64,000 nucleotides of DNA. Source: Beta vulgaris subsp. vulgaris. Its lineage: Eukaryota; Streptophyta; Magnoliopsida; Caryophyllales; Amaranthaceae. Under the pieces are notes generated by a model. It was not told where the DNA came from. It made no database searches and saw nothing but the letters and a program-made list of their open reading frames with translations. Below, one piece after another: positions 62,526-64,000 of the stretch. The stretch is taken from positions 29,672,347-29,736,346 of the forward strand of contig NC_079209.1 of NCBI RefSeq assembly GCF_026745355.1. Direction: 5' to 3'. Position 1 is the first letter of the stretch. Each line of letters begins with the position of its first letter. Made by a program: the position numbers and the translations under genes.

Positions 62526-62735
62526 GATCTGAAAGCTTCCTCACACTTCTCATTCCACTCAAACTTGGACTCCTTTTTCATTAAATTAGTCATAGGTCTT
62601 GCTATCTTGAGAAATCCTCACAAATCTCCTATAATAGCCAGCTAAACCCAAGAAACTTCTAATGTCAGTCACACTCTTTGGAGTTGGCCACTCACTCACA
62701 GCTTGAATCTTAGCAGGATCTACGAGACTCCTTCC

Positions 62736-63600
62736 TTAGACACAAAATGACCCAAAATGCCACTTTCTCCAGACGAAACTCACACTTAGAGAACTTGGCA
62801 TATAGTTGGTTCTTCTCAAGGTTTCCAAAATAATCCTCAAATGTTCATCATGCTCGGTTTCATTCCTCGAATATATCAAAATGTCATCAATGAAAACCAC
62901 TACGAACTTATCTAAAAACTCATGAAAGATTCTATTCATCAAGTCCATAAATATAGCAGGAGCATTGTAACCCAAATGGCATTACAGTGAACTCGTATGA
63001 CCATAACGCGTTCTAAAGGCAGTCTTAGTTAGTACATCCTTATCTGCTACCCTCAATTGATGATATCCTGAACGTAAGTCAATCTTCGAGAACACACTCG
63101 CTCCATTCAGTTGATCGAATAGGTCATCTATTCTAGGCAAAGGGTACTTGTTCTTGATGGTAACATTGTTCAACTCCCTATAGTCGATACATAACCTCAT
63201 ACTCCCATCCTTTTTCTTCACGAACAAAACAGGAGCTCCCCAAGGCGATGCACTAGGTCTGATATAACCCTTATCCAAAAGTTCTTGAATTGCGTCTTTA
63301 ACTCACTCATCTCAGGAGGTGCCATTCTATAAGGTGCCTTAGATATAGGTGCAGTTCCAGGAACTAAGTCTATGGTAAACTCAACAGCTCTTGCAGGCGG
63401 CATACCTGAAATTTCACTCGGAAATACGTCCATAAACTCATTCACTATTGGAACATCCTCAAGTTTTAACTCGCTTCTTACTCACATCTTGCACGCTACA
63501 GAAAAACAGCTCACACCCCTTTCTCATCAACTTCTGCACTTGCAGAGCAGAGATCACTCCAAAGTTCTTAGGTTTCCCAAATCGTCTATATGAGGTCAAT
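62736..63600 (-). pseudogene. Gypsy copy 2 reverse transcriptase
   Basis: RT motifs spread over three frames: [49 protein letters not shown], and the catalytic [11 protein letters not shown], here with both Asp intact, unlike copy 1. Small indels near 63290 and 62970 break the frame. Confidence 0.88.
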
Positions 63601-64000
63601 TTTCCCGAAGGGTTTCTCAACACTACTTTTGAATTTCACAATCGATGTTAGCCTTGTAAAGTCATAACCAATTCATCCCAAGAATCACATCTAAATCTCC
63701 TAAGTTGAATTCTATTAAGTCAGATGGAAATACAAAGTCTCCTATCTTCAAAGGCAGGTTTTTAAACAACTTGGCACACCTTATGATTTCTCCAATACGT
63801 ATGCTAATAGGCAAATCAAACACTTCAAAATCTACTAAACCCAATTGAATTTCCTCAATCAAAGCTTGCTCAAATCATTGAGCCTTTAACTTCCCAGTGG
63901 CTATTACCTCAAATGCAAACCTAGCTATGAACTTTCTATGATACTCAGAGATGATCATGCTCTCCATCCTAAGATTGATAAACTCTTAGGCTTTAGTTTC
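63601..64000 (-). pseudogene. Gypsy copy 2 gag tail fused to protease remnant
   Basis: The gag end (KLKAQ, TGA, FEQALIEEIQLGL) passes directly into the protease interior (VDFEVFDLPISI, LIEFNLGDLDVILGMNW). CCHC knuckle and protease active site are missing at exactly the same join as in copy 1. Confidence 0.8.

Larger units (their letters stand above)
57780..64000 (-). mobile_element. Ty3/gypsy chromovirus copy 2 (partial gag to 3' LTR), runs off the window
   Basis: On the minus strand, from 64000 inward: gag tail, protease remnant, reverse transcriptase, RNase H, integrase, chromodomain, polypurine tract, 3' LTR. The domain order RT-RNaseH-IN-chromodomain defines a chromovirus. Many frameshifts and stops interrupt pol. 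The LTR is homologous to that of copy 1. Confidence 0.9.

Noticed and set aside
7138..64000. Copies 1 and 2 as the two ends of one giant gypsy element around DDB1
   Set aside because: Both are minus-oriented with their interiors facing away from DDB1, and their RT regions overlap, so they are separate insertions.

Overview
The window is nuclear DNA of a flowering plant, almost certainly a eudicot. It is AT-rich and packed with plant-type LTR retrotransposons, CACTA, Mutator-, hAT- and Stowaway-like elements and Helitron-like ends. It carries one conserved host gene with many small GT-AG exons. The species cannot be fixed from the sequence alone.

The host gene is DDB1 (DNA damage-binding protein 1), on the minus strand from the ATG at 43454 to the TGA at 17846. 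I assembled 19 exons by hand. They join in frame to 1089 codons plus stop, all introns are GT-AG, and there is no internal stop, so the gene looks intact. It spans 25.6 kb because the introns hold transposon debris: two copies of one 140-bp hAT-like MITE, two copies of a second hAT-like MITE, three or more Stowaway-like MITEs, a Helitron-like 3' end, and two tandem duplications. One hAT-like MITE sits eight bases inside intron 11, and its target-site duplication is exactly the 5' splice site.

Left of DDB1 (1-17.8 kb) lie, in order: the left end of a CACTA transposon with a broken Ulp1-type protease gene (minus); a scrap of Ty3/gypsy integrase; a solo LTR with a perfect 5-bp duplication; a Mutator-like fold-back element around a GC-rich minisatellite; a truncated chromovirus-type gypsy element (copy 1, minus) with its 2.5-kb LTR; and a broken Ty1/copia element (minus) that abuts that LTR.

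Right of DDB1 (43.9-64 kb) lie: an RNase H gene fragment ending in a Helitron-like terminus; a second CACTA-like end; a 3'-truncated gypsy element (plus) with its own LTR; two solo LTRs, one with a perfect duplication; and the 3' half of a second member of the copy-1 gypsy family (copy 2, minus), running off the window.

The two gypsy copies share a gag stop codon and a deletion that removes the zinc knuckle and the protease active site, so both descend from a defective parent. No tRNA, rRNA, CRISPR or bacterial-type system was seen. I found no convincing new biological system; the best leads are the splice-site transposon insertion and the shared-defect retrotransposon lineage.
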